Positions 26,922 to 36,994 of a stretch of 64,000 nucleotides of DNA are shown piece after piece. Numbering within the stretch: the first letter of the stretch is position 1; the number at the start of each line of letters is the position of its first letter. The notes beneath the pieces were generated by a model. It was not told the DNA's origin. It made no database searches and was given only the letters and a program-made list of their open reading frames with translations. The position numbers and the translations under genes are program-made. The DNA is from Xylanibacter rodentium (lineage in GTDB: Bacteria; Bacteroidota; Bacteroidia; Bacteroidales; Bacteroidaceae), in the NCBI RefSeq assembly GCF_013166575.1, contig NZ_JABKKE010000014.1:1-64000 (forward strand), in the 5' to 3' direction.

Positions 26922-26958
26922 AGGGTTTACGTTACATTTCATTATTAACGCAAACCCT
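26922..26958 (-). terminator. Terminator after the first T9SS cargo gene
   Basis: AGGGTTTACGTTA / TTAACGCAAACCCT stem with one mismatch. On the minus strand it is followed by a U-rich stretch, and on the plus strand by CTTTTTATT, so it can act in both directions. Confidence 0.75.
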
Positions 26959-26982
26959 CTTTTTATTATTCTGCAAATAAGA

Positions 26983-29703
26983 TTATTTCACCATCACCTT
27001 ACGTGTCTTAACCGTTCCGTTGGCGTAAACCTCCTTCACGATGTTGATACCCTTGGCGGCACGGCTTGTCTTGACACCGTTGATGCTATAGATCTCAGTA
27101 CGTACTATCTCGCCACAAGCCTCCTTGCTGTCGGTGATTTCCTCAATACCATTTACGCCCTGTGATTTCTCACCGTTGTTCATGATAATAATGTCAAACA
27201 CCATCACGCTTGAGAAGTCGGCCTGAAGCTTTACAAATACTTTTTCAGTTCCCTCGTATCCGATGACACTCTTCTTGATATAACGATAATTCTTGCTGAA
27301 TGTCACAGAATCAACCTTTGTCCAGTTGTTCACATCAGTAGTATCTGTCGATACATATATATCTGCACGGGGAAGGTTATTGGAACTACCGTTACCTACA
27401 AATGTAACAACATCAAACGGACCTTGGAAAGCCTCAGTGCTCTCAATAGAGCAAGAGTACGGATCGCCATGCACACCGTCGCTCTTGTACGGATTTCCAA
27501 ACTGGATATTATAGCTTGACGCACCGAAGTCCAAAGCGGTCTCTCCGCGATAACGCTTGGCATCGTTAGAGTTATCTACATCAGCTACCGGACCGTTGTT
27601 CTCCCACAATGCGCCCTGACCATAGCTCTTGAACTCCCATCCCTTACCGGGATTCCATAAAGTAAGTTTGTTGGCCGGACCGTCGACAACAATGTATGTA
27701 GAGTCGGTCACACCGTCTGAAGCTTTTCCAGTCTCCTCATGTGTGTTATAGAACGGGTATCCATTTTTCTTTCCCTCTGTATAATAGAATGTCTTGCTCT
27801 CACCGTTAGACCAGTCTGCTCTGTTGGCATCAAAATGAGAAACCACGTCGATACGTATCTCCTTACCCTGCACAAATATATCTTTAGTAATGCACTCCGA
27901 CTGCTTTTTATCTCCAAGTTCACCTGTGAATGCAGTGAGGGTGGTATAGTTCTTTATCTCGATAGGCTCGGTATAGATGGTAGACTCGTTGGCTTTGTTG
28001 CTACCTGCGATGTTGTAGTATATGATGGCATCCTCTTCGGTTGTGCTGAGAGTTACAACAGTCTTGCCCTCCTGCTGCTCAACAGAGAATATAGGTGAGG
28101 CCGTAGTAGTGTATATAGCCACAACTGAATCACCCACAAGACTGGCATCATATCCGTTAGCATAAGCAATCGCCTTTACTACAGTGTTCTCAGATGAAAT
28201 ATTGAACGGCTCAGTATAAAGAGTGCTTGCTGATGTCGGTTCGCTGCCATCTGTCGTATAATAGATCTCTGCACCTTTTGTAGAACAGCTTATTGACACG
28301 TCGGTACTCAAATTCTTGAAACTATAAGTGAACACGGGAGTAGCAGCAAGCGTAACATCTTGCTTTGAAGAATTGAGAATCTTTACAGCATTACCCATCA
28401 GGTCAACAAAACTACCGGCAAATGATGTATTCTCCGCACCGTATGACAGGAGCATATAAGCATTGCGAGATGGATTGTGAATATGCGATATGACAGCGTC
28501 ACCAGCCGTTGCCAACACGCGGTCGTCTGCGAAATAGGTTCCTTCCGGTATAGTGACACCGGTCACACCACCATCTTCAAAAAAGACCAGATTGCCATTC
28601 TCATCGATATAGTTGTCACTTGAACTGCTTGGCTTGAACAAATCATGCTCACGGAACACCTCTGGGATGTTTATAATATTGGTAGCCGTAGAAATGACAT
28701 CGCCCAACTCCCACGCCTTATAAAGATTGGGATTGAGATTAAGCATCGGCACATATGCTATTGAACTTTTCACAGCTTCCAATCCAACCTCGCTGCCGCT
28801 AAGCATCGGACTTACCACAACAACGTTGTATTGTCTGAGAGCCAGGGCGTCAATGGCTTGAGTAGCATCAATAACCTCGATTGTCACATTTTTGAAGTTC
28901 TCATTGTTCATAAGGACGTCATAGTAAGGTTCTTCAGATGCATTTCCCATTGCAGAACTGTATATATAAGCCAATCTGGCATTCTCCAGCTCCGGCATAT
29001 CCTCAACCACTTCAATATAATACAAGTGGCAACCATCGGTGTTCTGAATCTGAATATCGTATGTACCGTCGGCATTAGGCGCATCTTTCAAATCAACAGG
29101 AACCTCCCATTCCTGCTCGGTATACGTCTTAGGTACCGAAACATCCTCACCCGCAGGCGACTTCAACTTTGTGCCACTTGTGCCATGGCCCACATACAAA
29201 TTCACGCCGCGTGCCTTGGTAGTGTTATGGCTCTCCACACCCATCTTAATCTTGGCACCGGCCTTTACGCCCGGAATGATGAAATAGTTTTTCGTCTTGC
29301 TGCCCAGCCACAGATACGAAGCACCTTGATAAGGGCCGAAACCACTACCTGAAAGAGAAGACACGTCGCCATAGTTCACGGCAATGGCCAACGAGCGACT
29401 TGTGGTGTTAGTATAGAGTAGTCCGTTCAGTTCTGCAATAACTTCTCCATTGGCTGTAAGCGTTGTTCCTTCTGCCGTACCGGAAGCGGTAACCTCCCAA
29501 AAGCAGTTGTCCCTTGAAAGGTCTGTAGGTCCCTTGTCAATATCTGTTGCCTTTTCTATGTCCGACCAGTCCGCACCGGCCTTAAGATTTGCCACCGTTG
29601 CCGGACTCCAGTTGCGGAAATCCCACTTGCGGTTCTCTGCCGTAGCAGTGAGCGACTGCATGGCCAGCAGTGCACCACCGATTAAAGTTAAAATCTTTTT
29701 CAT
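26983..29703 (-). CDS. Large T9SS cargo protein with chitobiase-C-like domains (paralog 1)
   Basis: A 906-residue exported protein: signal peptide (KKILTLIGGALLAMQSLTATA), a jelly-roll-like N-terminal part, then two domains like the chitobiase/beta-hexosaminidase C-terminal fold (STKGAEIYYTTDGSEPTSAS and EEDAIIYYNIAGSNKANEST). A beta-sandwich region follows (FQGPFDVVTFVGNGSS) and the tail YSINGVKTSRAAKGINIVKE then ends in Lys, a T9SS type A sorting signal. No catalytic domain is recognised; a surface-binding role is possible. ATG at 29703 is chosen over the TTG two codons earlier. Confidence 0.75.
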   Translation of the reverse strand: MKKILTLIGGALLAMQSLTATAENRKWDFRNWSPATVANLKAGADWSDIEKATDIDKGPTDLSRDNCFWEVTASGTAEGTTLTANGEVIAELNGLLYTNTTSRSLAIAVNYGDVSSLSGSGFGPYQGASYLWLGSKTKNYFIIPGVKAGAKIKMGVESHNTTKARGVNLYVGHGTSGTKLKSPAGEDVSVPKTYTEQEWEVPVDLKDAPNADGTYDIQIQNTDGCHLYYIEVVEDMPELENARLAYIYSSAMGNASEEPYYDVLMNNENFKNVTIEVIDATQAIDALALRQYNVVVVSPMLSGSEVGLEAVKSSIAYVPMLNLNPNLYKAWELGDVISTATNIINIPEVFREHDLFKPSSSSDNYIDENGNLVFFEDGGVTGVTIPEGTYFADDRVLATAGDAVISHIHNPSRNAYMLLSYGAENTSFAGSFVDLMGNAVKILNSSKQDVTLAATPVFTYSFKNLSTDVSISCSTKGAEIYYTTDGSEPTSASTLYTEPFNISSENTVVKAIAYANGYDASLVGDSVVAIYTTTASPIFSVEQQEGKTVVTLSTTEEDAIIYYNIAGSNKANESTIYTEPIEIKNYTTLTAFTGELGDKKQSECITKDIFVQGKEIRIDVVSHFDANRADWSNGESKTFYYTEGKKNGYPFYNTHEETGKASDGVTDSTYIVVDGPANKLTLWNPGKGWEFKSYGQGALWENNGPVADVDNSNDAKRYRGETALDFGASSYNIQFGNPYKSDGVHGDPYSCSIESTEAFQGPFDVVTFVGNGSSNNLPRADIYVSTDTTDVNNWTKVDSVTFSKNYRYIKKSVIGYEGTEKVFVKLQADFSSVMVFDIIIMNNGEKSQGVNGIEEITDSKEACGEIVRTEIYSINGVKTSRAAKGINIVKEVYANGTVKTRKVMVK

Positions 29704-29757
29704 TCTCAATTGTTTTTTAGTTACTGATAATATATTTGAATCTTTAGTATTTAGAAC

Positions 29758-29794
29758 AAAAGGAGTGTATTACCAATCAATAATACACTCCTTT
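29758..29794 (-). terminator. Strong terminator after the second T9SS cargo gene
   Basis: Perfect stem AAAGGAGTGTATTA / TAATACACTCCTTT with an 8-nt loop, between the two paralogous genes. It indicates that they are transcribed separately. Confidence 0.8.
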
Positions 29795-29811
29795 GGATTA
29801 TACCTTAAGAA

Positions 29812-32475
29812 TTATTTCACAATAATCTTCTTTGTCTTCACAACACCGTTGGCATAAACTTCTTTCACGATATTGATACCTTTAGCAACTTTGTCAAGCT
29901 GTGTACCATTGATGCTGTAAATCATAGTGCGTACCACATTACCTGCTGCGGCAGCATTACTATTTACAATCTCTATACCGGTAACGTTGGCAATGTATTC
30001 CTTGGAGAGTTCACCCTCATTCTTGATGAATATGTCAAAAACACCAACGCTGTTACTAGCACATACCTTTACAAACACCTTGTCTGTTCCTTCATAACCA
30101 AGAACCGTGTTCTTCCATAAACGTCCAGTTGTACTTGTCTTCAGTTCACCAAGCTCAGTCCAATTACCGCCCAAGGTATCTGTGGTGACATATACATAAG
30201 CAGCAATATTACCACCATTCTTTGCTGTATTCGCTATATTTGCCACGACATCGAACGGTCCTTGGAATGCCTCTGTACTCTGAATGCTTCCTGTATATGA
30301 AGGATTCTTTGTACCGAAAGAGTTTGTTGTGCTGCTGCTTCCAAATGACAAACAAGAACTTGTTGCGTTCACATCGTCATCCAATGCTGTCTCGGGATTG
30401 TATCCGCTACCGTCACCAACATTGTGGGTGCAACCGTTGTTCTGCCAAAACACAGCCTGTGCCTCTGTACGAACCTCCCAACCCTTGTTCGGATTAACCC
30501 AAACTACAACATTAGCCGGCTCGCATACAAATATATCATCACCGGTTTCAGGATCTGTTGTCTGTTCTATTACATTATCTGAATAGTAAGCATGACCGTT
30601 CTTTCCATTATAATAAGTCGGATTTGCACCGGCTGGAGCCCAATCTGCCTTGTTTGCATCCATGTGCGAAACAATATCGATGCGCACTTTCTCATTCTTC
30701 ACAACGATATCCTTTGATACCGGTTCCGATGCCAGATAATCGCTGTATGCCGCAGTAAAGGCCGTAATTGTCTGATGACGTGTCAGAACGATTGGCTCGC
30801 TATATATTTCAGATCTTTCAATCTCGCTGCTTCCTGTGATATTATAGTATATAACCTCACCTTCATTAGCAGGAATAAGTGTCACTTCGGTTGCACCGTC
30901 CATCTCATTGCAAGAGAAAGAAGGCGCCTTGGCCAATTCATGAATCTCAACCTTGGCCTCCATAACGTCACTCACTGAATATCCGTCGGCCATAGATATT
31001 GCTTTAACTACAACATCCTTAACGTCAACAACAAACGGCTCTGTAAACTCAGTGCTATTCAATGTAGGCTCGCTACCGTCGAGAGTATAATAGATTCTTG
31101 CTCCTTTAGTAGAGCAACGCAAAGTAACGGTAGTGGAGAAGTTTGAAAAATCCTGAACCATAGACGGCTTGCCCGACTTGGTGACCTCTGTCTTTGTACC
31201 GGCAACGGTCAATACGGCATTGCTCATCAGTTGGGGGAAATTTTCAGCCAAATCACCATAAGGGAATGTATATGGTAAAAGCATATACGCATTGCGGTTG
31301 GCATTGTGCACATGGATTGCATTTACGCCGTCAGCCTTGGCCCACACACTGTCATTTGCAAAATATGTTCCGGCAGCCGCTTCGTAACCGCGGATAGCTG
31401 CAGACTCAAAAATAGCCAATTTACCATCGGCAACAAAAGAGTTACCATCAGCATCAGTAAACATATCGGCCTTAGATGCCTTATCTCCAACGGTAAGAAT
31501 ATTGGTGTTGGTTTCCCGAGCTGCACCATATCCCCATGCTTCATAAAGATCGGGGCTGAGATTGAGCATAGGAACATATGCAATGGCACTCTTTATAGTA
31601 TTGATGTACGGGTTTGTACTATTGATGGCACTGCTTACCACAACCGCATTATAATACTGTAATGAATCGACTGTAACATCGGCAGGGTTGCCGGCAACAT
31701 CAATAGCTACAATATCAGCGGCTTCGAGTTCCAAAGACAACATATTCACGAGTACGTCATAATTGGGGTCGTTTTCACCGAATTCATATCCCGGATAGCT
31801 TGAGTCATAAAGATAGGCCACCTGCTTCTTGTCGGTTTGAGGATTATCCCCCTCATCAATTTGGATTAAAGATATGTCAAGACCTCCTTCAGGAGAGGCT
31901 GTGATCGCGACATCAAGAGAATCACCCTCAAGACCTTCTATTTCATCCTTGACTTTCCACACAAGAGTATAATCGCCACGCTCATCGCGTCCCTCTGCCT
32001 CAAGATTCCATCCTAAACAGATACCATTCTCTGGTCCAGATACATACTCCATATTAGCATCACCCTTGAAACCACGATTCGGAGCATCACCATTAGCACT
32101 TCTTGCTTTCATCGTGATAGTTTGACCGGGAGCCACACGCAATATCAATGATTCATTCTTACGAGACATACGGAATTTATTGGAACCTATAATATAGTTC
32201 TTATTCTTGGAAAGTCCTCCGGTACCGAACTTAATACCTCTAAGTTCTTCTATTATAACGTTATTTGCCATCAGTTCACCAGACATTTTTGCTTGATCTA
32301 CAGCCTGTTTGAACGTGCCATCTCCGTTATTTTCAACACTCCAATTCGGGTCAGCCACAAGATTTTCCAAAGTGGCATCACTGATTCCCTTTGTAAAATC
32401 CCATGTCTTACGCTGCTGTGCATTGATGCAAAGAGCAAACGCAAAGAGCATGGCAAAAGATAAAAGTTTCTTCAT
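29812..32475 (-). CDS. Large T9SS cargo protein with chitobiase-C-like domains (paralog 2)
   Basis: An 887-residue paralog of the preceding gene with the same order of parts: signal peptide (LLSFAMLFAFALCINAQ), N-terminal part starting RKTWDFTKGIS, two chitobiase-C-like domains (STKGARIYYTLDGSEPTLNS, EGEVIYYNITGSSEIERSE), FQGPFDVVANIANTA and the sorting tail YSINGTQLDKVAKGINIVKE. The shared landmarks along the full length point to tandem duplication. Two TATCTTTG boxes lie upstream. Function unknown; presumably displayed on or released from the cell surface. Confidence 0.75.
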   Translation of the reverse strand: MKKLLSFAMLFAFALCINAQQRKTWDFTKGISDATLENLVADPNWSVENNGDGTFKQAVDQAKMSGELMANNVIIEELRGIKFGTGGLSKNKNYIIGSNKFRMSRKNESLILRVAPGQTITMKARSANGDAPNRGFKGDANMEYVSGPENGICLGWNLEAEGRDERGDYTLVWKVKDEIEGLEGDSLDVAITASPEGGLDISLIQIDEGDNPQTDKKQVAYLYDSSYPGYEFGENDPNYDVLVNMLSLELEAADIVAIDVAGNPADVTVDSLQYYNAVVVSSAINSTNPYINTIKSAIAYVPMLNLSPDLYEAWGYGAARETNTNILTVGDKASKADMFTDADGNSFVADGKLAIFESAAIRGYEAAAGTYFANDSVWAKADGVNAIHVHNANRNAYMLLPYTFPYGDLAENFPQLMSNAVLTVAGTKTEVTKSGKPSMVQDFSNFSTTVTLRCSTKGARIYYTLDGSEPTLNSTEFTEPFVVDVKDVVVKAISMADGYSVSDVMEAKVEIHELAKAPSFSCNEMDGATEVTLIPANEGEVIYYNITGSSEIERSEIYSEPIVLTRHQTITAFTAAYSDYLASEPVSKDIVVKNEKVRIDIVSHMDANKADWAPAGANPTYYNGKNGHAYYSDNVIEQTTDPETGDDIFVCEPANVVVWVNPNKGWEVRTEAQAVFWQNNGCTHNVGDGSGYNPETALDDDVNATSSCLSFGSSSTTNSFGTKNPSYTGSIQSTEAFQGPFDVVANIANTAKNGGNIAAYVYVTTDTLGGNWTELGELKTSTTGRLWKNTVLGYEGTDKVFVKVCASNSVGVFDIFIKNEGELSKEYIANVTGIEIVNSNAAAAGNVVRTMIYSINGTQLDKVAKGINIVKEVYANGVVKTKKIIVK

Positions 32476-32582
32476 AAAGTAATTGTTTTTTTATTTATAA
32501 TTTTTGATATTTAGAATACTGATTTGCACACTCCAAGAGCCAATCATTATGATTTGGTTTCAAAATTATAGTAGTTTGAGTG

Positions 32583-32590
32583 CAAAGATA
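32583..32590 (-). promoter_or_regulatory. Promoter -7 box for the 29812-32475 gene
   Basis: Minus strand TATCTTTG, about 108 bp before the start. A second identical box lies at 32664-32671, so tandem promoters are possible. Confidence 0.5.
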
Positions 32591-32795
32591 TACAAAAACC
32601 ATGAACAAACGGACAAACCCAATCCTTGTTTTTTGCTTTTTCTCTTTGTTTTTTGACAGTACGCAAAGATACGGATATAATAAATCCTCAAAATGGCGCA
32701 ACAATCCTGTTATCTCGCTGATTTTACGTAAATTTCCTCTAAAGAAAAAAAATAATTTCTTTATTATGCCAGTGTAAAAACTCGTGCTTTTTATG

Positions 32796-32803
32796 TACTT
32801 TTG
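32796..32803 (+). promoter_or_regulatory. Promoter -7 box for the PAP2 gene
   Basis: TACTTTTG places transcription start near 32809-32811, at or after the first in-frame ATG (32809). This favours the ATG at 32833 as the true start. Confidence 0.5.
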
Positions 32804-32832
32804 CAACCATGAAACTTAAGTTTACGTGTAAC

Positions 32833-33405
32833 ATGAAGCGTATTCTCACCACATATATAATAATGTGTGGCATAGTGCCCTTCACCATGGCACAACAGCG
32901 CCACGGCAACGGATTGGACGACATATTGCAATACACCCCATACGCCACCGTACTGACCCTGAAAGCCTGCGGCGTGGACAGCAGGAACGACTGGCCCCAT
33001 CTTGCCGTCAATACAGCCATGTCGTTCGTCATGTCGGCAGGCATCACCTATTCTCTGAAACACACCGTACGCGAATGGCGTCCCGACCATAGCGACCGGC
33101 GGTCTTTTCCATCCGGACACGCCACCTTTGCCTTTGCCGGGGCTACCGTGCTGCACCATGAGTTCGGCCATGTTTCGCCATGGATAAGCATAGGTGGATA
33201 TTCCGTGGCCACACTCACAGCTGCAGACCGCGTGCGACGCGACCGGCACCATTGGTACGACGTAGCGACAGGAGCCGCCGTGGGAGTGCTGTCCACAGAG
33301 CTGACCTACTTTGTCACCGACCGCCTTTTCCCGCGGCTTTCGCGCAAAGGCGACATGAAAATGGCTTTCACCGGCAATACCCTCGACGTGTCGGTGAGAT
33401 TCTGA
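32833..33405 (+). CDS. PAP2-family phosphatase, exported
   Basis: A 190-residue membrane-associated or periplasmic acid phosphatase of the PAP2 type. Signal peptide MKRILTTYIIMCGIVPFTMAQ. The three active-site motifs are present: K...RP in KHTVREWRP, FPSGHATF, and RVRRDRHHWYDV (base His and Asp). Family members remove phosphate from lipid phosphates such as undecaprenyl pyrophosphate or phosphatidic acid. It is short for the family and lacks the full six-helix set, so it may act on soluble substrates. It stands alone. Confidence 0.8.
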   Translation: MKRILTTYIIMCGIVPFTMAQQRHGNGLDDILQYTPYATVLTLKACGVDSRNDWPHLAVNTAMSFVMSAGITYSLKHTVREWRPDHSDRRSFPSGHATFAFAGATVLHHEFGHVSPWISIGGYSVATLTAADRVRRDRHHWYDVATGAAVGVLSTELTYFVTDRLFPRLSRKGDMKMAFTGNTLDVSVRF

Positions 33406-33463
33406 AAACAAACATTTCGCATCCTAAATACCCCGACGCATACTGTTTTTGACAAAGAAGTGT

Positions 33464-33471
33464 TACCTTTG
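33464..33471 (+). promoter_or_regulatory. Promoter -7 box for the endonuclease gene
   Basis: TACCTTTG, 35 bp before the start codon. The -33 element is not obvious at the usual distance. Confidence 0.5.
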
Positions 33472-33505
33472 CAGACAATATAAAAAAAACAACTAATCAC
33501 AAGTT

Positions 33506-35014
33506 ATGAGAAAACATATTAAAACAATAGCCGCAGCCATGGCGTCACTCCTCGTCATGCAGACAGCTCAGGCCCAAATACCTGACGGCTACTATGCTTC
33601 ACTGAAAGGTAAAAAAGGAGCAGAACTGAAAACGGCAGTACACGAAATAATCAAGAAAGCCGATGTTCTCGACTATGGTTCAGGAACAGGACACACCTGG
33701 GAGGGCTTCTACTCCACCGACCGAATGGACAACGGACAGGTGGTAGACCGGTACAGCAACGACATACGGTATTTCGGGAAAAGCGGATCAGTGATAAGCG
33801 GAATGAACATCGAGCACTCATTTCCCAAAAGCTGGTGGGGAGGAACCCAGAACCAGGCATACAAGGACTTATACAACCTCATGCCATGCGAACAGAAAAT
33901 AAATTCTTCAAAGTCGAACTATCCGATGGGCAAGGTTACTTCCGTCAAGACCGACAACGGCTGCACACGCATCGGAACCGGCAACGAGGGTTATCAGCTG
34001 TGGGAACCGGCCGACAAATGGAAAGGCGACTTTGCACGCGGATATATGTACATGGCCACCGCCTACCAGCAATTCTCATGGAGCGGCACACAGGCATTGC
34101 AGATACTCCAGCAGGGCAGTTATCCCACGCTGCGCAAATGGGCATATACTCTATATATGGAGTGGGCACGGAAAGACGCTGTCGACGCTCTGGAGGTTGA
34201 ACGCAACAATGCCGTAAGCCGCATCCAAGGCAACCGCAACCCGTTTGTCGACTTCCCCAACCTGATGGAATACATCTGGGGCGACAGCATCAACTATGCC
34301 TTCAACCCCGAAACGACATTGTCCACATCGGGATATGGCGGAGGAGGCAGCGTCACACCCGACCCCGAGCCAACGGAAACCATGATATACGAGGCTATGT
34401 TCACCGACAACTCCGGCAACTGCACCGCCGAGACCGTCAACGGCCCCTACGCAGGATTTGAAGTATGGAAACGTGACAGCCAGTACGGGTGGAAAGGAAC
34501 GGCGTTCTCACAGAATACCGCCCATGCCGCCGAGGCCACACTGACCACACCGGAAATAGACCTCACCGGCTGCTCACAAGCAACATTGTCGTTTGAGCAC
34601 GCTGTCAACTACTGCAACAATCCGTCGGAGATTCTGTCGGTAGAGGTGGCATGCAACGGACAGACCGCAAAACTGTCCGGATTCACATGGCCCGCCGGCA
34701 ACAACTGGACATTCAGAGAGTCTGGCGACATCTCGCTCAACAGCTATGCAGGCAAGAAGATAAACATCGTTTTCCGCTATCGCAGCACATCGGTCCAGGC
34801 AAGTACATGGGAAATCAAACAAATGACCGTGAAAGGCATAAAGACCTCCACCGATATATCAGCCCCGACAATCGCAAATGACGGGTATCCTGATTTTTCA
34901 CGTCCATACAAGGCATACACACTCGACGGTAAACCTGTAACCGATATCCGTAAACGGGATTTCATAATAATAAACCAAGACGGGAAAACATGGAAACTGA
35001 AAGTAGAGCCTTAA
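33506..35014 (+). CDS. Secreted endonuclease I family nuclease with T9SS-type tail
   Basis: A 502-residue exported protein. Signal peptide ends AQAQ. Residues about 20-270 form an endonuclease I (EndA/NucM-type beta-beta-alpha metal) domain with MNIEHSFPKSWWGG as catalytic His motif and LYNLMPCEQKINSSKSNYP as metal-binding part. After a GYGGGGSVTPDPEP linker comes a beta-sandwich (residues about 290-450, TPEIDLTGCSQATLSFEHAV) and a sorting-like tail (YTLDGKPVTDIRKRDFIIIN). Probably degrades extracellular DNA for nutrient use or biofilm escape. It has its own promoter and a strong terminator. Confidence 0.88.
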   Translation: MRKHIKTIAAAMASLLVMQTAQAQIPDGYYASLKGKKGAELKTAVHEIIKKADVLDYGSGTGHTWEGFYSTDRMDNGQVVDRYSNDIRYFGKSGSVISGMNIEHSFPKSWWGGTQNQAYKDLYNLMPCEQKINSSKSNYPMGKVTSVKTDNGCTRIGTGNEGYQLWEPADKWKGDFARGYMYMATAYQQFSWSGTQALQILQQGSYPTLRKWAYTLYMEWARKDAVDALEVERNNAVSRIQGNRNPFVDFPNLMEYIWGDSINYAFNPETTLSTSGYGGGGSVTPDPEPTETMIYEAMFTDNSGNCTAETVNGPYAGFEVWKRDSQYGWKGTAFSQNTAHAAEATLTTPEIDLTGCSQATLSFEHAVNYCNNPSEILSVEVACNGQTAKLSGFTWPAGNNWTFRESGDISLNSYAGKKINIVFRYRSTSVQASTWEIKQMTVKGIKTSTDISAPTIANDGYPDFSRPYKAYTLDGKPVTDIRKRDFIIINQDGKTWKLKVEP

Positions 35015-35070
35015 GGCAAAGACATAATGAGAAGACAAGACCATGACGGCCAAGGCTTAAAAAGAAACAA

Positions 35071-35107
35071 AAAAAACAGGATGTGGCAATCGCCACATCC
35101 TGTTTTT
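35071..35107. terminator. Bidirectional terminator
   Basis: AAAAACAGGATGTGGC / GCCACATCCTGTTTTT perfect stem with A-run and U-run on either side, between the convergent endonuclease and OmpA-like genes. Confidence 0.9.
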
Positions 35108-35137
35108 ATTATATCATAAACGATATGTCCATTCTTG

Positions 35138-35995
35138 TCAGTTAGCCTCGGGAGCCTTGTCAATAAGATCCATAAACTGGTCGAGCTTGGGAGTGATGAT
35201 AATCTGAGTGCGGCGGTTGCGCGTACGACCGACCTCGGTGCCGTTGGATGCCAACGGATTATATTCACCGCGGCCACCGGCTGTGAGGCGCTTGGGGTCA
35301 ACACCATAGTGTGTCTGAAGATACTGTACTACGCTCGACGCACGCAGACAGCTCAGGTCCCAGTTGTTACGTATATTCTGACGTGAGATAGGCACGTCGT
35401 CCGTATTTCCCTCCACAAGAACGTCATAGTCCTTATAGTCCATGATAATCTTTGCGATTTTGCTCAATGTCTCGGCCGCACGGTCGTTTATCTCGTAGCT
35501 GCCACTCTTATACAACATATTGTCGGCCAGCGAGATATACACAACACCCTTGAGCACCTGCACGTCAACCTCTTTCATCTCTTCACGGCTCAAAGAGCGT
35601 GTCAGATTGTTAGTAAGCACCATGTTGAGCGAGTCGCTCTTGCTCTTCACTTCAACAAGGTGGCGGATATACTGATTTGACTCGTTTATCTGATCCACCA
35701 ATTTCGATATGTTCACCGTTGTCTGGTTGCTTGCCGTAAGACTCTTGTCAAGGGCCTGCTGCAATGCGGCCGCACCTTTCTTCTGCACTTCAAGCTGATC
35801 TTCAAGGCTTGCCACACGGGATCTGCTCGCAGCCAACTGTTCTTTGGCTTCCTGATAATTGCGTGACAGTTCCTTAATCTCTCCTGTCAATTCCTTGTTT
35901 TCGTTCTGACAACCCTCAAGGGCTTTCTTGCTCACACAACTGCTCATAAACAAACAGCCGGCAGCCATAGTAATCAAAAATAATCTTTTCTGCAT
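35138..35995 (-). CDS. OmpA-family peptidoglycan-binding lipoprotein
   Basis: A 285-residue lipoprotein: lipobox FMSSC with Cys19, a long coiled coil (about residues 28-110, NENKELTGEIKELSRNYQEA onward) and a C-terminal OmpA domain (about 150-280) with VLVEGNTDDVP, NWDLSCLRASSVVQYL and GRGEYNPLASN...RNRRTQI, the peptidoglycan-binding signature. It likely sits at the outer membrane and holds the cell wall. It has a TAATTTTG promoter box upstream at 36099-36106 and shares a terminator with the convergent gene. Confidence 0.9.
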   Translation of the reverse strand: MQKRLFLITMAAGCLFMSSCVSKKALEGCQNENKELTGEIKELSRNYQEAKEQLAASRSRVASLEDQLEVQKKGAAALQQALDKSLTASNQTTVNISKLVDQINESNQYIRHLVEVKSKSDSLNMVLTNNLTRSLSREEMKEVDVQVLKGVVYISLADNMLYKSGSYEINDRAAETLSKIAKIIMDYKDYDVLVEGNTDDVPISRQNIRNNWDLSCLRASSVVQYLQTHYGVDPKRLTAGGRGEYNPLASNGTEVGRTRNRRTQIIITPKLDQFMDLIDKAPEAN

Positions 35996-36098
35996 AATTG
36001 TGTATATCTGTTATTATTATTATTTTCCGCACATTTATATACATTTCCGGCAACATGCCTGCATCATAGCCATTACACCGGCAAGGTATGTACGTTTG

Positions 36099-36106
36099 CA
36101 AAATTA
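36099..36106 (-). promoter_or_regulatory. Promoter -7 box of the OmpA-like gene
   Basis: Minus strand TAATTTTG, about 104 bp before the start. The leader to the start codon is AT-rich and holds no further feature I can see. Confidence 0.5.
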
Positions 36107-36251
36107 TATATATGACGTCATATATAACTTAAAGTAACAGCCAATTAAAGTATTTTAACCTCAAAGGCGTGTCATTATACAATATTCACACCTTTTAGCG
36201 GAATGGTAACGACTGAAAATTACATATATGGCAGTATTCTCACAAAAAACA

Positions 36252-36305
36252 AAGGGCATTGTCATTCCCTGTCTTCATAAAGACATAAGAGTCAGACTTG
36301 CCCTT
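36252..36305 (-). terminator. Terminator of the small hypothetical gene
   Basis: Outer stem AAGGGCA / TGCCCTT with an inner GTCTT-CATA-AAGAC hairpin. On the minus strand a T-rich TGTTTTTTG follows, about 65 bp after the stop codon of the 95-residue protein. Confidence 0.65.
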
Positions 36306-36369
36306 CACATTTTTTCGTCAAACTCAGACTTCCTCAAAAAAAGCCAGAATCTGCCATATGCATCCTCTC

Positions 36370-36657
36370 TCATAAATACTGCTTGAATATCATTTGCATC
36401 TTTGCGTTCAGTTTCGAATGCTTTATAGCCCACACCGAATTCTGTTGCCTTATATTTTTGGGCAACAAGTTTGAATCGCGTAACTTACGCAGAAAAGCTC
36501 TTAAGGGCTCCCCTGGATACACAAGATCATCAATCATCACTCCGGCACGTTCCAACTCATGGTTGGCCTCAATGTCGCTGATTTCAATTTTGCCCACACG
36601 CATCATGTAAGCGTCGAGGCAACTCTGGATTTGTTGTACATTAGGACTGTTGAACAT
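36370..36657 (-). CDS. Small hypothetical protein
   Basis: A 95-residue protein of unknown function, without signal peptide or membrane segment, mainly helical, with a basic C-terminus (WAIKHSKLNAKMQMIFKQY). I do not recognise the family. Reality is supported by a TATATTTG promoter box at 36696-36703 about 40 bp upstream and a terminator hairpin downstream. It stands alone between the OmpA-like gene and tRNA-Leu. Confidence 0.55.
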   Translation of the reverse strand: MFNSPNVQQIQSCLDAYMMRVGKIEISDIEANHELERAGVMIDDLVYPGEPLRAFLRKLRDSNLLPKNIRQQNSVWAIKHSKLNAKMQMIFKQYL

Positions 36658-36695
36658 AAGTATTTCTTTTAGGGTTAAACATAAGTAAGCTACCG

Positions 36696-36703
36696 CAAAT
36701 ATA
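36696..36703 (-). promoter_or_regulatory. Promoter -7 box of the small hypothetical gene
   Basis: Minus strand TATATTTG. The 290 bp to the right, up to the tRNA promoter, are AT-rich and hold nothing else I can identify. Confidence 0.5.
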
Positions 36704-36994
36704 GTGTTTTTTTCGTATCGTTGTTATTCCGACAACGTTTTTTGGGACAAAATTAACAATAAAGAAGAATTTTAGAACAAAATGCTAACACAAATCACCA
36801 TAAAAGTTATAAAAAGAAAGAATAACAATTAATTATATTACAAATTAACACAAATAAAGATTGTCTAAAGAGTGTTATGGAATGTTTTAAGATCATCGTG
36901 CTTTCCAACATGAAAAATCGGCCATTGCTTAACAACTAATTTTACCAATCGTTTCGTCATTCTCCACAGAAACGTTATAAATCACAACAAAAAA

